From Cryptomeria japonica (taxonomy: Eukaryota > Streptophyta > Pinopsida > Cupressales > Cupressaceae), in NCBI RefSeq assembly GCF_030272615.1, contig NC_081405.1, positions 20,911,047 to 20,975,046 of the forward strand: DNA of 64,000 nucleotides. The letters run 5' to 3'. The translations under genes were made by a program, and so were the position numbers. Numbering within the stretch: position 1 is the stretch's first letter; every line of letters begins with the position of its first letter. Of this stretch, positions 11,501-21,257 are shown in pieces. The notes under the pieces are model-generated. The model worked only from the letters and a program-made list of their open reading frames with translations, was not told the origin of the DNA and ran no database searches.

Positions 11501-14500
11501 GCTATAAAAAGGACGCCTTTCATAATCAAAGCACCATCCAGCAATATTGCCACTGCCCCATCGAGGCTCATAACTTCACCGCAACCATTATCAGTGCCAA
11601 ACATACCACCAATCGCACCAGTAATCCCATCAATAACACCAATAGCAGCAGCAACTGTATTGGAATCCGCAGCAGCATTTATGGCCCCAGCAGTTCCTGC
11701 AGAAGCCACTGAGGCAACACGGCCGATACTTCCTGTAACAAATCCTTTAATCCCCATCATGGTTTCTGCAGCACCGATCACTACAAGGATACATAAACCA
11801 ATCACACCTGCCGTGTTTAACTCCAAAGACATTCCAGTATGGTATAGCAATCGGATGCTGGAGAGTGATTCAGAGACCGACTCACATGAGTGGGAATTCG
11901 ATTCAGTGCAACTTAATACTTCAGATGAGGAAGACACATCACCACCTCCACCCCGCAAAGACATCCCTGTTTACGGAGAAGCACAGATAAAGACCACTTG
12001 GGTACCTGAGCTGGAAACATCTTCCACAGACCCTACGTCTCATCCTACGCCTGATTCTGACAGGGAGAGTACCATCAACGACCTTCACCACACTGTCTTA
12101 ACCCTCACTGATACCTCTAACGAACTTAATCTAATCGATGAAGTAATGCCCATTATCCACCCTGAACTCATCGAATGGAACCAACCAAATCCCCCATGTC
12201 TTGACCTCTTCCAAAATGATGAGGCTATCATTGACTTTTTGGAATTAAGGGATAATCTACCAAGCGGGGATCACAAAGCTGGATTCGCCATTCAACTTAA
12301 TAGCGCAACATACTTCGGGGCGGATGCCAAACCTTTCAGCTGCAAACATATAACAATGAAACATGGATCTTCCAGTGAAAACCACACTGTGGCACTATTT
12401 GATCCCACAAAAGTAAAAAGAAAGAGCGTATCCAACGGTGAAAACCTCTTTGAGGCACTTGAGGATGAAGGGTTTGACATTCTCCCTGCTAATGCACAAC
12501 AGGAACGATCAACGATTCTCATCGAGGAAACCAAAGAATATAATGTGGGGACTCCTAACAATCCTCATCTTATACATCTGGCATCTCTTCTCACTCCAGA
12601 GGAACAACCTCAATTTATAGAGTTCTTCCAGAAGCGTCAGATCAACTTCGCATGGTCATATGCAAACATGCCTGGGCTTGACCCTGACTTAGTCATGCAT
12701 CATCTCACCGTAGCAAAAGGAGCCAAACCTATCAAGCAGAAGCTTCGTAAGATGCATCCCCAGATTGCAGTGTTAGTCAAAACAGAACTCAAGAAACTCC
12801 TGGATGTTGGTTTCATTAGGCCAATTGATTATGCAGAATGGATCTCCAACATCGTGCTAGTTGGCAAACCAAAAGGGGGCATCCGCATTTGTACCAACTT
12901 CAGAGATCTAAATAAGGCATGTCCTAAGGATGACTTTCCCCTACCAAATATCGACATCATAGTGGATCTGACAGCAGGACATGCCATGCTTTCACTCATG
13001 GATGGCTTTTCAGGATACAATCAAATAAAGATCGCACCCGAAGATCAACATAAGACAACCTTCACATGTCCATGGGGCACATACTGCTGGAATGTAATGC
13101 CTTTCGGTCTAAAGAATGCAGGAGCAACCTATCAAAGAGCAATGACCACCACCTTCCATGACATGATGCATACTATGATGGAAGATTATGTGGATGATTT
13201 ACTACCAAAATCACTCACAAGAGAAGGACATCTTCATATCTTAGATCAAATCTTTGATAGACTGGAACAATACCATGTTCGACTCAACCCAAAGAAATGT
13301 GTCTTTGGAGTGACCTCCGGGAAACTTCTAGGATACATTGTCTCAAGCAAAGGCATTGAGGTCGATCCAGCAAAGGTTAAAGCAATCATGGACATGCCAC
13401 CTCCAAAGAATATCAGTCAACTAAGGACATTACAAGGACGGCTTCAATCCATCCGAAGATTCATTGCACAATTGGCTGATAAGTGTCATCCATTCACACA
13501 TCTGCTACACAAGAACATCCGCTTTCAATGGGATGACCGATGCCAGCAAGCATTTCAGACACTTAAAGACTATCTCATGAATCCACCCTTGCTGATGCCA
13601 CCAGATCCAAGTAGACCGTTGTTACTTTATATCTCAGCAACAAGTACAGCACTGGGTGTGCTACTGGCACAACATAATGCAGAAGGTAAAGAGTGTGCTG
13701 TTTACTACATCTCTCGCACACTGGTTGGCTATGAACTCAATTACACACCTATTGAGCGAGCTTGCCTAGCAGTAATCTTGGCAGCCACTAAATTGCGGCA
13801 CTATCTGTTGACACACAAGGTACAACTCATCGCAAAGATTGATCCACTCAAGTATTTACTTAGCAAAGCAGCATTGACAGGTCGCTTGGCCAAATGGGTA
13901 ATGACTCTAAGTGAATTCGACATTGAGTATGTGGACCGTAAGGCTATCAAAGGGCAAGTTATTGCAGATCAGTTGGCCGATGCGCCACTCACAGGTGATC
14001 ATCCTCTTATTTCCAATTTTCCAGATGAAGAGATATTCATGATCACAACAGCACAACCATGGAAGCTATATTTTGATGGGTCATACACTAGGCACGGATC
14101 AGGGGCAGGCAGTCTGTTTATCACACCTCAAGGTGATAGCATCCCGAAGTCTTACAGGCTCACATTTCCATGCACAAACAACATAGCAGAGTATGAGGCC
14201 TTGATCACAGGACTCAGGTTAGCCATACAATGGAAATTAAAAGAACTACAAGTATATGGCGACTCACAACTGGTCATTCGACAAGCAACAGATGAGTATC
14301 AGACCAAAGATGATAAACTCATGCCATATAAGCAAATGGTGGACACTCTAAAGACATCATTTACTACTATCACTTTTGAGCAGATACCAAGAGATCAGAA
14401 TCGAGCTGCTGACGCTATGGCTACCATCGCATCTCTACTAGATCTTCCACAGAATTCAACACGCTACGAGTTCTTGGTAGAACAGCTTTGGATTCCTGCT

Positions 14501-15169
14501 TATGATATCCCCGAATCCGAAATGATATGTCGCCTTGTCGGTTCCGAATCCCCATGGTACGGTGAGTTCTACACCTATCTCCGCGATCACACCCTTCCTC
14601 CCAACCAATCAAATAACCAACGTAAAACCTTCATTCGCCAAACTGCTCGATATACCATTATTGCCGAAACCCTATACCGACGCGGTCTTGATGGTACTCT
14701 CCTTCGATGTCTGGAACAAGATGAGATAACAAAGGCTTTGGAAGAGGTACATGAAGGAATTTGCGGGACTCACTCAAGTGGTCCGTCACTAGCCAAGAAG
14801 ATCATGCGAGCTGGATACTATTGGCCATCTATGGAAAAGGATTCCTACTACTTTGTCAGGAAATGCAAGAAATGTCAAGTTCACGGCGACCTGATACATG
14901 CACCGGCCCAGGAACTGCAACCAATCACGACACCATGGCCTTTTTGTCAATGGGGCCTTGACCTTGTGGGTAAGATTCATCCATCTTCATCCAATGGCCA
15001 TAAATTCATTATTACCGCCACCGAATATTTCACAAAGTGGATCGAAGCTGTTCCACTTACCCAAGTCACCGGCAAGCAGATCGCCTCATTCATCCTCAAT
15101 TACATCATCTGCCGGTATGGTGTGCCCATGTCCATTATCACAGATAACGGTCTTCCTTTCAAAAATTAG
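8525..15169 (+). CDS. Gag-Pol polyprotein of element T, up to an in-frame stop in integrase
   Basis: The ATG at 8525 (MAQTRSRSRQ) is preferred over an upstream in-frame GTG because it is the first ATG of the frame. Approximate residues: retrotransposon gag domain 175-310; finger C-x-F-H...H...C near 463-475; aspartic protease with D684 in I-D-N-G-A-G; G-patch-like segment 925-972; reverse transcriptase 1392-1625 with YVDD at 1555; a first RNase H 1692-1822 whose usual first acidic position looks lost (YISATS); an archaeal-type RNase H 1849-1972 with FDGS (D1851), the AEYEAL glutamate, GDSQ and the NRAADA aspartate; integrase HHCC finger 2075-2119; integrase core with D2146 and D2207. The frame ends at TAG 15167-15169 (codon 2215), eight codons after D2207 and before the catalytic glutamate. 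The product acts in virus-like particles, copying and inserting the element. As read it would make no complete integrase unless the stop is suppressed. Confidence 0.95.
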   Translation: MAQTRSRSRQREIEIEEEEDNLNEFQEALGGNGNDENPGTPTPSTIERVQHNPHFNRLFDEILRSNADAHFLRLAQEGAKLPSDFDLAQLRQASERQSRHEEERRRDPIRYNIPRGNPPPPPPNEMEMLRQQVENLAQQLHSGVKTNQFSLNDICPYPFDRNLYMPPFPRGFETPKFEKYRGKGDPRDHVREFHSACLEVAYEDTYLMRLFPQSLGGTTTSWFSRLPGGIRTFEELIQKFLSHYSYNIERDITMADLCNTKQKPGELFSLFLQRWRQMSSRRSLQLPERELVEIFISNLNEEMEFHLDVKDTDSFNDMITKGIKCERALIKKGLIKIFNEPKDGPRPRFNSDKPNFGNKNKNIVNDGVVDARTIQNAQPVVRFAGQNPPPQNNTNVPLNQSRITSHDEPRPRPQKQKHTYTPLGEPIETVMRQLISQNLITLPKLSNYEPQVKPAWWRDTEHCEFHQGRGHKTSNCHRLKDLIQDLIDRGEIEIEGHDPKTTNNDHQMFKNPLPSQDQRGPSTSRRGPDTTDYTQAAYNYTVNHLYDASEQIATITFKNPTSNCNVVTRRGKVTIKAAPQGTTSIPKQYNLVEQLDKTPALISILELLRLSPSHKTILDQALQEASVPANLNTDQFQAMVGNLKSSPCLTFSESDNSSFQQPHNASLHIEGFVNQHRIKRVLIDNGAGLNICTLQLVTTLGYAIESVDPRKKITIKAYDDAERSSKGAVVLPIRVGPVVKHIICQVLDLPLPYNLLLGRPWIHAMQAVPSTYHQCIKFPHNGAEITILGDANPFAFCHNISHQPEITVPNNREAISSTSYVNPASLASSNTPIPKQEKLKMKVAEEGPGEYNLSQLFCVGQMPTSPRTHGKPQQLLQQPLIMPACALTPFILGKSQEEETQDEDLAEWIYKDPITTDKPQVTLPTEQYGKGLLIMQRMGYDGQSALGSCKQGRHEPLLPEFKPKGNTGLGFEKEILPKLRFKGKPSKPFCPPAIKRTPFIIKAPSSNIATAPSRLITSPQPLSVPNIPPIAPVIPSITPIAAATVLESAAAFMAPAVPAEATEATRPILPVTNPLIPIMVSAAPITTRIHKPITPAVFNSKDIPVWYSNRMLESDSETDSHEWEFDSVQLNTSDEEDTSPPPPRKDIPVYGEAQIKTTWVPELETSSTDPTSHPTPDSDRESTINDLHHTVLTLTDTSNELNLIDEVMPIIHPELIEWNQPNPPCLDLFQNDEAIIDFLELRDNLPSGDHKAGFAIQLNSATYFGADAKPFSCKHITMKHGSSSENHTVALFDPTKVKRKSVSNGENLFEALEDEGFDILPANAQQERSTILIEETKEYNVGTPNNPHLIHLASLLTPEEQPQFIEFFQKRQINFAWSYANMPGLDPDLVMHHLTVAKGAKPIKQKLRKMHPQIAVLVKTELKKLLDVGFIRPIDYAEWISNIVLVGKPKGGIRICTNFRDLNKACPKDDFPLPNIDIIVDLTAGHAMLSLMDGFSGYNQIKIAPEDQHKTTFTCPWGTYCWNVMPFGLKNAGATYQRAMTTTFHDMMHTMMEDYVDDLLPKSLTREGHLHILDQIFDRLEQYHVRLNPKKCVFGVTSGKLLGYIVSSKGIEVDPAKVKAIMDMPPPKNISQLRTLQGRLQSIRRFIAQLADKCHPFTHLLHKNIRFQWDDRCQQAFQTLKDYLMNPPLLMPPDPSRPLLLYISATSTALGVLLAQHNAEGKECAVYYISRTLVGYELNYTPIERACLAVILAATKLRHYLLTHKVQLIAKIDPLKYLLSKAALTGRLAKWVMTLSEFDIEYVDRKAIKGQVIADQLADAPLTGDHPLISNFPDEEIFMITTAQPWKLYFDGSYTRHGSGAGSLFITPQGDSIPKSYRLTFPCTNNIAEYEALITGLRLAIQWKLKELQVYGDSQLVIRQATDEYQTKDDKLMPYKQMVDTLKTSFTTITFEQIPRDQNRAADAMATIASLLDLPQNSTRYEFLVEQLWIPAYDIPESEMICRLVGSESPWYGEFYTYLRDHTLPPNQSNNQRKTFIRQTARYTIIAETLYRRGLDGTLLRCLEQDEITKALEEVHEGICGTHSSGPSLAKKIMRAGYYWPSMEKDSYYFVRKCKKCQVHGDLIHAPAQELQPITTPWPFCQWGLDLVGKIHPSSSNGHKFIITATEYFTKWIEAVPLTQVTGKQIASFILNYIICRYGVPMSIITDNGLPFKN

Positions 15170-15811
15170 GATGTCCGTGAGCTTTGTGAGAAATTTCATA
15201 TCCAACACCGCTTTTCCACTCCCTATTACCCACAAGGCAATGGTCAGGCCGAAGCATCCAATAAAAACATATTGAGAATCCTAAAGAAGACAGTCAATGA
15301 TGCCGGCCGTGATTGGCATGTTCAATTAAATCCAGCGCTATGGGCATATCGAACTAGCATTCGAACCCCTACAGGTGCAACTCCTTATTCATTGGTCTAT
15401 GGTGCTGAAGCTATCTTACCTATTGAGGTTGAGATACCATCATTATGGGTTTCCTTGCATAATCTCATTGATGATGAAGCATACAGAGTATCCCGTCTTC
15501 AGGACTTGGAGTTACTTGATGAGAAACGACAAGCTGCATACAATCACCTCAAAGCCTATCAGCAGCGCATGAGCAGAAGCTACAATCACCGAGTTAGACC
15601 TCGTACATTTGAGGTAGGTGATCTTGTTCTACGAGAGAATCCTCGCAACCAACCAAACAGAGAACATCAAGGCAAGTTTGAATCAAATTGGCTCGGCCCA
15701 TATGTTGTCACTGCTGTATTCGGGTCCGGGGCATATCAGTTGGCTACATCAGATGGAGAACCGCTCGCAGATCCAATCAATAGCATGCACCTCAAACGGT
15801 TTTATACCTAA
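15170..15811 (+). CDS. Integrase C-terminal part of the T polyprotein, in frame after the stop
   Basis: This is the same frame as the main polyprotein, separated by one TAG codon. It supplies the catalytic glutamate (codon 2243, in GQAEAS), exactly 35 residues after D2207, which completes the D,D35E pattern. The C-terminal region follows, with RPRTFEVGDLVLR and WLGPYVV as expected for Gypsy integrases. The frame closes with TAA at 15809-15811. No chromodomain is visible, as expected for the Tat group. Its good conservation argues that the stop is recent. Translation as a separate protein is unlikely. Confidence 0.88.
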   Translation, partial: DVRELCEKFHIQHRFSTPYYPQGNGQAEASNKNILRILKKTVNDAGRDWHVQLNPALWAYRTSIRTPTGATPYSLVYGAEAILPIEVEIPSLWVSLHNLIDDEAYRVSRLQDLELLDEKRQAAYNHLKAYQQRMSRSYNHRVRPRTFEVGDLVLRENPRNQPNREHQGKFESNWLGPYVVTAVFGSGAYQLATSDGEPLADPINSMHLKRFYT

Positions 15812-18235
15812 GGTATACAGAGCATCAGGCTCCCCTACATATCAAGAAAATATCAAAAACATTCAGAAAATGTCCTGAAGAAAATACAAAAACATTCAAA
15901 AAAGTAAAGAAAAATCATGCATCCAAACGGTGAACAATCACTCCGGTGGCACCTTGGGTAAGTGCGATGGTGAAAACCTGGCAAACAGGCGCCACTCGTA
16001 AAGGCAATGGCTCCAGTATCTTTCAGGCTCGTTGCGATCACATTCATGCACACATACATCCATCTATCCCAACCATGGCTTGTTATTTGATCTGCAATTA
16101 AGAAAGTACTCCACGCGTCTAGCATCCCACCTTTTCATAGTCCGGTCTACAAACTGGGGGCAATACCCTTAACCTATTGATGGAAGTGGATTCTACATTG
16201 TCTTATGATTCATTAAGTTCTTCATTCAAGCAATCATCAAAATACCAAAAACATTCAAAAATGTCTCAACACAAAATACCAAAAACATTCAAAATTGTTT
16301 CACAAAATCCAAAAAACATCGGAAAAACCATCGAAAATCACCCAAAAACATGACAACACCTTGAACATATTCATCCGATTAGATACAAAACAAACATTGA
16401 CAAAATACTCACACAAATGACCACTTATCACTCGACCAACACAATCCACATCAACAACCAAACCTGTCTTTCAAACAAGGATGCATCCTTCCTTACCAAA
16501 ACAAAGACAAGATGACGTTTTCTTTGACAAGAAAATTATGTTAAGCTATCAAATACTTGGTTGATTTGTGAGTACAATCGTTTGTTTATCTGTATCGGGA
16601 TCTTTCAGCATTGTTTTGTATCGTTTGCACATTATTTCCGATGAAGTACTGGGGCATGTACTAATGGTGTCTACGTGGGAAGTTCACCAAGCTACGTGAT
16701 CTTATGCAAAATGCAGTCATAGATCACTACGGCTTGCTGACTACAGCGTATACCTCGACCATATGGGCATGAACCATTACCAAGGATCCTTATTCTTTAT
16801 TCTTTATGTATATATATTGTTTGGTTACAGGTACAATGCTCTTCCTTTGCTTCCTCCTACCTCATCCAAACTGGATAAAGGTGTTATCTCTTAGTACGGT
16901 ATGCACTTGTCTCAGGATATGATCAGCCTAAGATCAAGGAGGACGATCCAAGTCATGCATGAATAGAGATAATCCTTGTCTGTTCCGCAAGCAATACTCT
17001 GGTCAACTTGATCCATTATATCAAGTTGCTTGTATTAACTTGCTATATAAAATCCATGAAAGGAATACTCAGGTCATCTTGAATCATTATGTCAAGATGC
17101 TTGTATTCTCTTCCAACATTTTAAAGCTCAATGATGAAAATAGAGCACTATGGATCGTCATCTCATCTGTATATATTGCATTTCGTTGCATTCCACCCAT
17201 CCATACATTCATAATAGCTGCATATCATTCATACATAGTCATAATAATGCATACTCTATTTTCCTCTTCTTCCATAGGAATGAGTCATAGGTTCTCCATT
17301 TCTTCTATCTAACATCGAACACCCCCCCTCACCCTCCCCATCTCGATAATCAACATCACATACCCTACATCGTTTCTCAATCAACCCAATCAAGCCACGT
17401 TCATCACCATCCATCTCTAAATAGGAGGGATTGTGTTTCCTATGCTAAGTCATCCAATAAACCAAGCAAGTTACTCTGTCTGCACAGGTACATCGACTCC
17501 CACACACCTAGACTATCAACAGATACTCTGATCAAGTATCTTCGGGTCTCAACAGGTAATCGATTATGGTAATCCTAGACTACATCAGGCATTTATCATA
17601 ATGACCTAGTCTCAACGGGGCTGCCATGATTCCCCACAACCATCCATCACACGCACACACTATCAATTGATCAACCAATCAAACACAATCCAACGGACAA
17701 TTACATCAATTGTCTACGTCTCAACGAGTATTTTGCTTCATATACCTTGACTTCATCGGGCAATTACATCAATTGTCTAAGTCACATCAGGTCACTTTGA
17801 TTCACTTACTCAGACTTTATCATGTCCAAGCGACCAACTGACATCAACTGTCACGCTTTGACTTGACCGGGGCAATTCAACCGATTGCACCAGATTGTTC
17901 AACCAATTTTGATCAATTGTATCGCACCAATCCAAACCCCACACTACATCTGCTATGTATCTCTTGCATGACCTCAGGGTACTCGCTGGCTTGTTGTTTC
18001 TCTATATTCACTCCATGTTTCCCCCGTTTTCTTCTATTTTTCACCCGTATGCCTAACTTCTTCTCTTCTACCACCCTGCCAATTTTCATTCTTTTTCGAG
18101 AGATCGCCCGATTTTTCAAAAAATTTCGGCCCATCTCTCGAGGGGGCATACCACCCATTAAATTTACATTTTATGGGGCATTTCTTCACACCAATTTTTC
18201 TTTCTTTGAAACGATGCGATAAACCGCACTGTCTC
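15812..18235 (+). other. 3' noncoding region of element T
   Basis: This 2.4-kb stretch has no supported gene. It is colinear with 47545-49996 in element G, so it is a conserved part of the family. It contains A-rich runs with repeated ACATTCAAAA motifs (15845-16330) and a stretch near 17470-17910 with repeated CATCAATTG and TCAAC motifs. Confidence 0.75.
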
Positions 18236-18248
18236 AAAGAGGGGCAAA
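18236..18248 (+). other. Polypurine tract of element T
   Basis: AAAGAGGGGCAAA directly precedes the 3' LTR, and the same tract precedes the 3' LTR of G. It is the plus-strand primer expected for an LTR retrotransposon. Confidence 0.85.
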
Positions 18249-19626
18249 TGTAGTCACACAAATCTGTCCATTTTAATTAAATGAATATTTCGTATTTATT
18301 TGATTAAAAATCCACTAGCCATCAGTTAATTAAATTAATATTTAATTAATTCATCCCCAAACATTCTTCTATTAATTAAATAAATTATTCAATTTATTTT
18401 AATTAATTCATTAAAATCAAATTCCCATTAATTAAATAAATAAATCAATTTATTTAATTAAATCCCTTTTTCCTCTTTTAAATAAATTAACATTTATTTA
18501 AATCATTTTAAAACCCCCCCCACTTGCATTTTCCTACAAATGCAACTTGCACACATTTTGAAATAAATGAATTTTTATTTTAATAAAATCCTATTTTCCC
18601 TCACCCACCAAATCCACTTGCAAAATCTAATCCCCTTCTAGATTCTTCTAACCCCTTCCTAATTAACTTAATCCATCCCCTAAATATTGTCACATTCCTA
18701 AGCAAAATGGAGTCACTTCTCAAATGGCCCAAAGTCTTTGAAAACCATTAAAGGCTTCCAACTTTCAACCACTTAATCCACAAAGTCTCCAATAACCATT
18801 AATGGTTAATTCAACTCTCCCACATGGTTAAAACATTTGTTTTGACTCAACCTCTATCCAACCACAAAGGTCTCATCAAGCCTTCAATGCTTTGACCATG
18901 ATTATCTTTTAATCATTTGCACAAAGGTTTATCCTTGGATTAACTCCTAATCCAGTAGGTAATCCTAATTTAGGCTTGACTCTTAGCCTTTAGATAACCA
19001 TGAGGTCTTCTTAGGCCTTTAATGCCTCCAACCTCTTCTCTCAACCCAATCCTGTGTTGACACTTGTCACTATTTTATTGGTGCCAATTGTGCACATGGA
19101 TCCCCAACTTTCAAGCTTGACCCTTGATTAAACCTTTCAATCCTAACCATCCATTGCTCCATTTTTCCTATAAATAGAGCCCATTCCTTCATAATCCAGA
19201 TCCTGAAAACTTGTAAGCATTTAGACTATAGCCATTTTAGAGAGCATTTAGCATAGCATAACTAAATATTGTCTTTTTGGTAAAATACTTCATTTTAGCA
19301 TTAAAATAGCTTTTCATTTCATGTTTGGAGCTATTCTACAATCTCAATCCTCCATAAGCATCCATAGTGCAAAAAGCTGCTGAGAGCTACACTATTTTGG
19401 AACTTGGAGAGGAGAGGAACAAGGGAGAAGGAGCTAATCTCATGCTAAGAGACAGTTGGAGATGTCTCATTGTCTTACTTCTTTAGTTAGATTCATTAGC
19501 ATGTGTTTTTAGTGTCTCCTTTGGAATGCCTTCATGTTTTAGTTTTTGATTGACTAACTCTAACGTTTTGAGTGTTTTGGTGTTGATTGATCTTAGACTA
19601 ACATTGTGCCATTTAGGAGGGCATCA
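18249..19626 (+). repeat. 3' LTR of element T
   Basis: It has the same length (1378 bp) and sequence as 4425-5802, except G at 18926 against A at 5102. It ends GGGCATCA and is followed by the duplicated target CTATG at 19627-19631. Its TATA box is at 19169-19176. Confidence 0.96.
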
Positions 19627-21257
19627 CTATGCAATGATTCATTCAAAGGAGTAAACTTTCTTTCTCTCTTGAAAAACTTAGAAATAGGAGACACACCTGA
19701 TGCTGCATTCACATTGTTGTTGATGATGTTTTCTTTGAATTTAATGGACTCTCTATTCGGTTTAAACTTCCCAAATGGTTGTTGACTACTATCACCCTTA
19801 TCACTCGGAGCCATAGGATGTGATTGTTCCATTTGACTCACAGTCAGTTGATAATTGTGAAGAGTTGCGCACAACTGTTGGAAAGAAGTAAACTCAGAAA
19901 ATAGGAGTTTTTCTCTAATGTCTTTTTGTAAATTAGAAATAAAGATTCTTTGAATATCATTGTCAGGAACTGGAAAAGAAATTTGAGCATACAAATGCTT
20001 ATATCTACCAATGAAATCAGTCACTTTTTCTTTAACACCTTGTTTACAATGCATTAAATCAATCAAAGTAACTTTAGGACTTATATTGTTTTGAAATTGT
20101 TGAATGAAAGCATTTGCAAGTTGTTCGAAAGAAGTAATAGAATAGGAAGGCAACGAGCAATACCATTGTAGGGCTTTGTCTCTTAATGTTCTAGTAAACA
20201 GTTTTGCAAGCAACCTTTGGTCATAAGCAAAATCAGTACATATTGTTTGAAAGGTCTTAACATGTGTTAGAGGATCACCCTTACCATTATAAAGCTCCAA
20301 ATGTGGAATTTCAACATGTTTAGGGGGAATAGCTCGGACAATGTCAAGAGAAAGTGGGCTCGCAACGTCAAATGTGGGCACACTAAACTTAGATTGATTC
20401 ATAGAGGCAATTTGTTGCTGTAAAGAAGAGACAGTTTGTGCAAGATTGTTAATGGTCGCTTCAGTCGAAGAGTTCATATGAGACGTGTTAGATTGTGATG
20501 GAGGTGTTATGTTATTGAAAGAAGGTAGAGAGTAAGGTGGTGGGACACTATGATAGTTAGTCATAGGAGATGATTGGACAGGAGGAACACTACAAGGAGG
20601 AATGGAATGGTTAAATGAATTGCCCCCTTGTGTCATGTTCATTTGTGGTGATATAATAGGGACTCTCATTGAAGGAATGAATGAAGAAGTCGGATTGAAT
20701 GAAGGAAGAGGGTTAATTGAAGAAGAAGGATTGCCCCCATGACTAGTGATCATAGGAGGAATGTCTTGTGTTGAAGTAGTCATTATGTTTGATGTAAAAG
20801 TAGGTATACTAGCAATAGGAGTCGTCAAAGGAATAGAATGATTGTCTTGAGTAGGAGGTTGTGTATAACCTAAGGTTTCGGCACAACTTTTCATAGGCAT
20901 CACATTTGAATCCACAATGTGTGCAATACCATGCAAAATATCAATTCCATTCTTATCACTTTGAAGCATATGTTTTAGACCCTCAATTAAAGGAAGAGCT
21001 TGACTATCAGGGTATTCTTGGGACATCCATTGTCGAAAATCGTCAAATTGGTTATCCAATTTTGAAAGTTGTTCTACAGAAACCTCATGGAGAGCTTCTT
21101 CATCATTAAGAGGATTAGAGGAATTACCCATGTCCTCGTTAAAAAGACCATTCAAATTAGGTTCCATCTCCTCAGTAATTAAACCTTGGAAGGACTTAAT
21201 TCTAAGGCTTCGTCTAACGGGAATAGTGTAGGTAGGGCTTATTGTTGTAAAACTCAT
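19627..21257 (-). pseudogene. gag of element O, N-terminal part, interrupted by element T
   Basis: The frame starts at ATG 21257-21255 (MSFTTISPTY). It has a low-complexity N-terminal half rich in Ser, Pro, Thr and Asn (about residues 130-270), then a retrotransposon gag domain from about residue 305 to 470 with the lineage hallmark LYNGKGDPLTHV and an LYAQI-type helix. It is cut by T in the linker before the zinc finger and resumes in the same frame at 4419. The visible open frame runs on to 19593, but its last nine or so codons belong to the T LTR. No stop interrupts this half. Gag forms the particle that packages the element RNA. Confidence 0.86.

Larger units (their letters stand above)
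4425..19626 (+). mobile_element. Element T: full-length, very young Ty3/Gypsy retrotransposon of the Tat type
   Basis: This 15,202-bp element has 1378-bp LTRs at both ends, CTATG target duplications, a primer site complementary to tRNA-Trp, a 2.7-kb leader, a polyprotein frame of about 2,428 codons, a 2.4-kb 3' noncoding region and a polypurine tract. The domain order gag, protease, RT, RNase H, archaeal-type RNase H, integrase is that of the plant Tat/Ogre group of non-chromodomain Gypsy elements. The LTRs differ at one base by eye (5102 A versus 18926 G), so the insertion is recent. A single in-frame stop in integrase is the only coding defect I see. Confidence 0.96.

Noticed and set aside
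11350-11964. 204-codon antisense frame rich in Gly, Ala and Ile
   Set aside because: It lies wholly antisense to the proline/alanine-rich pre-RT linker of the T polyprotein, and its composition is the mirror of that linker.
17863-18261. Frames on both strands near the end of the T 3' noncoding region
   Set aside because: In the equivalent place in G (49595-49997) the frames are changed by an A-rich expansion, so protein conservation is absent.
18249-19626. A solo LTR independent of the copy at 4425
   Set aside because: Polypurine tract, primer site, orientation and the shared CTATG duplication show that both LTRs belong to one element.
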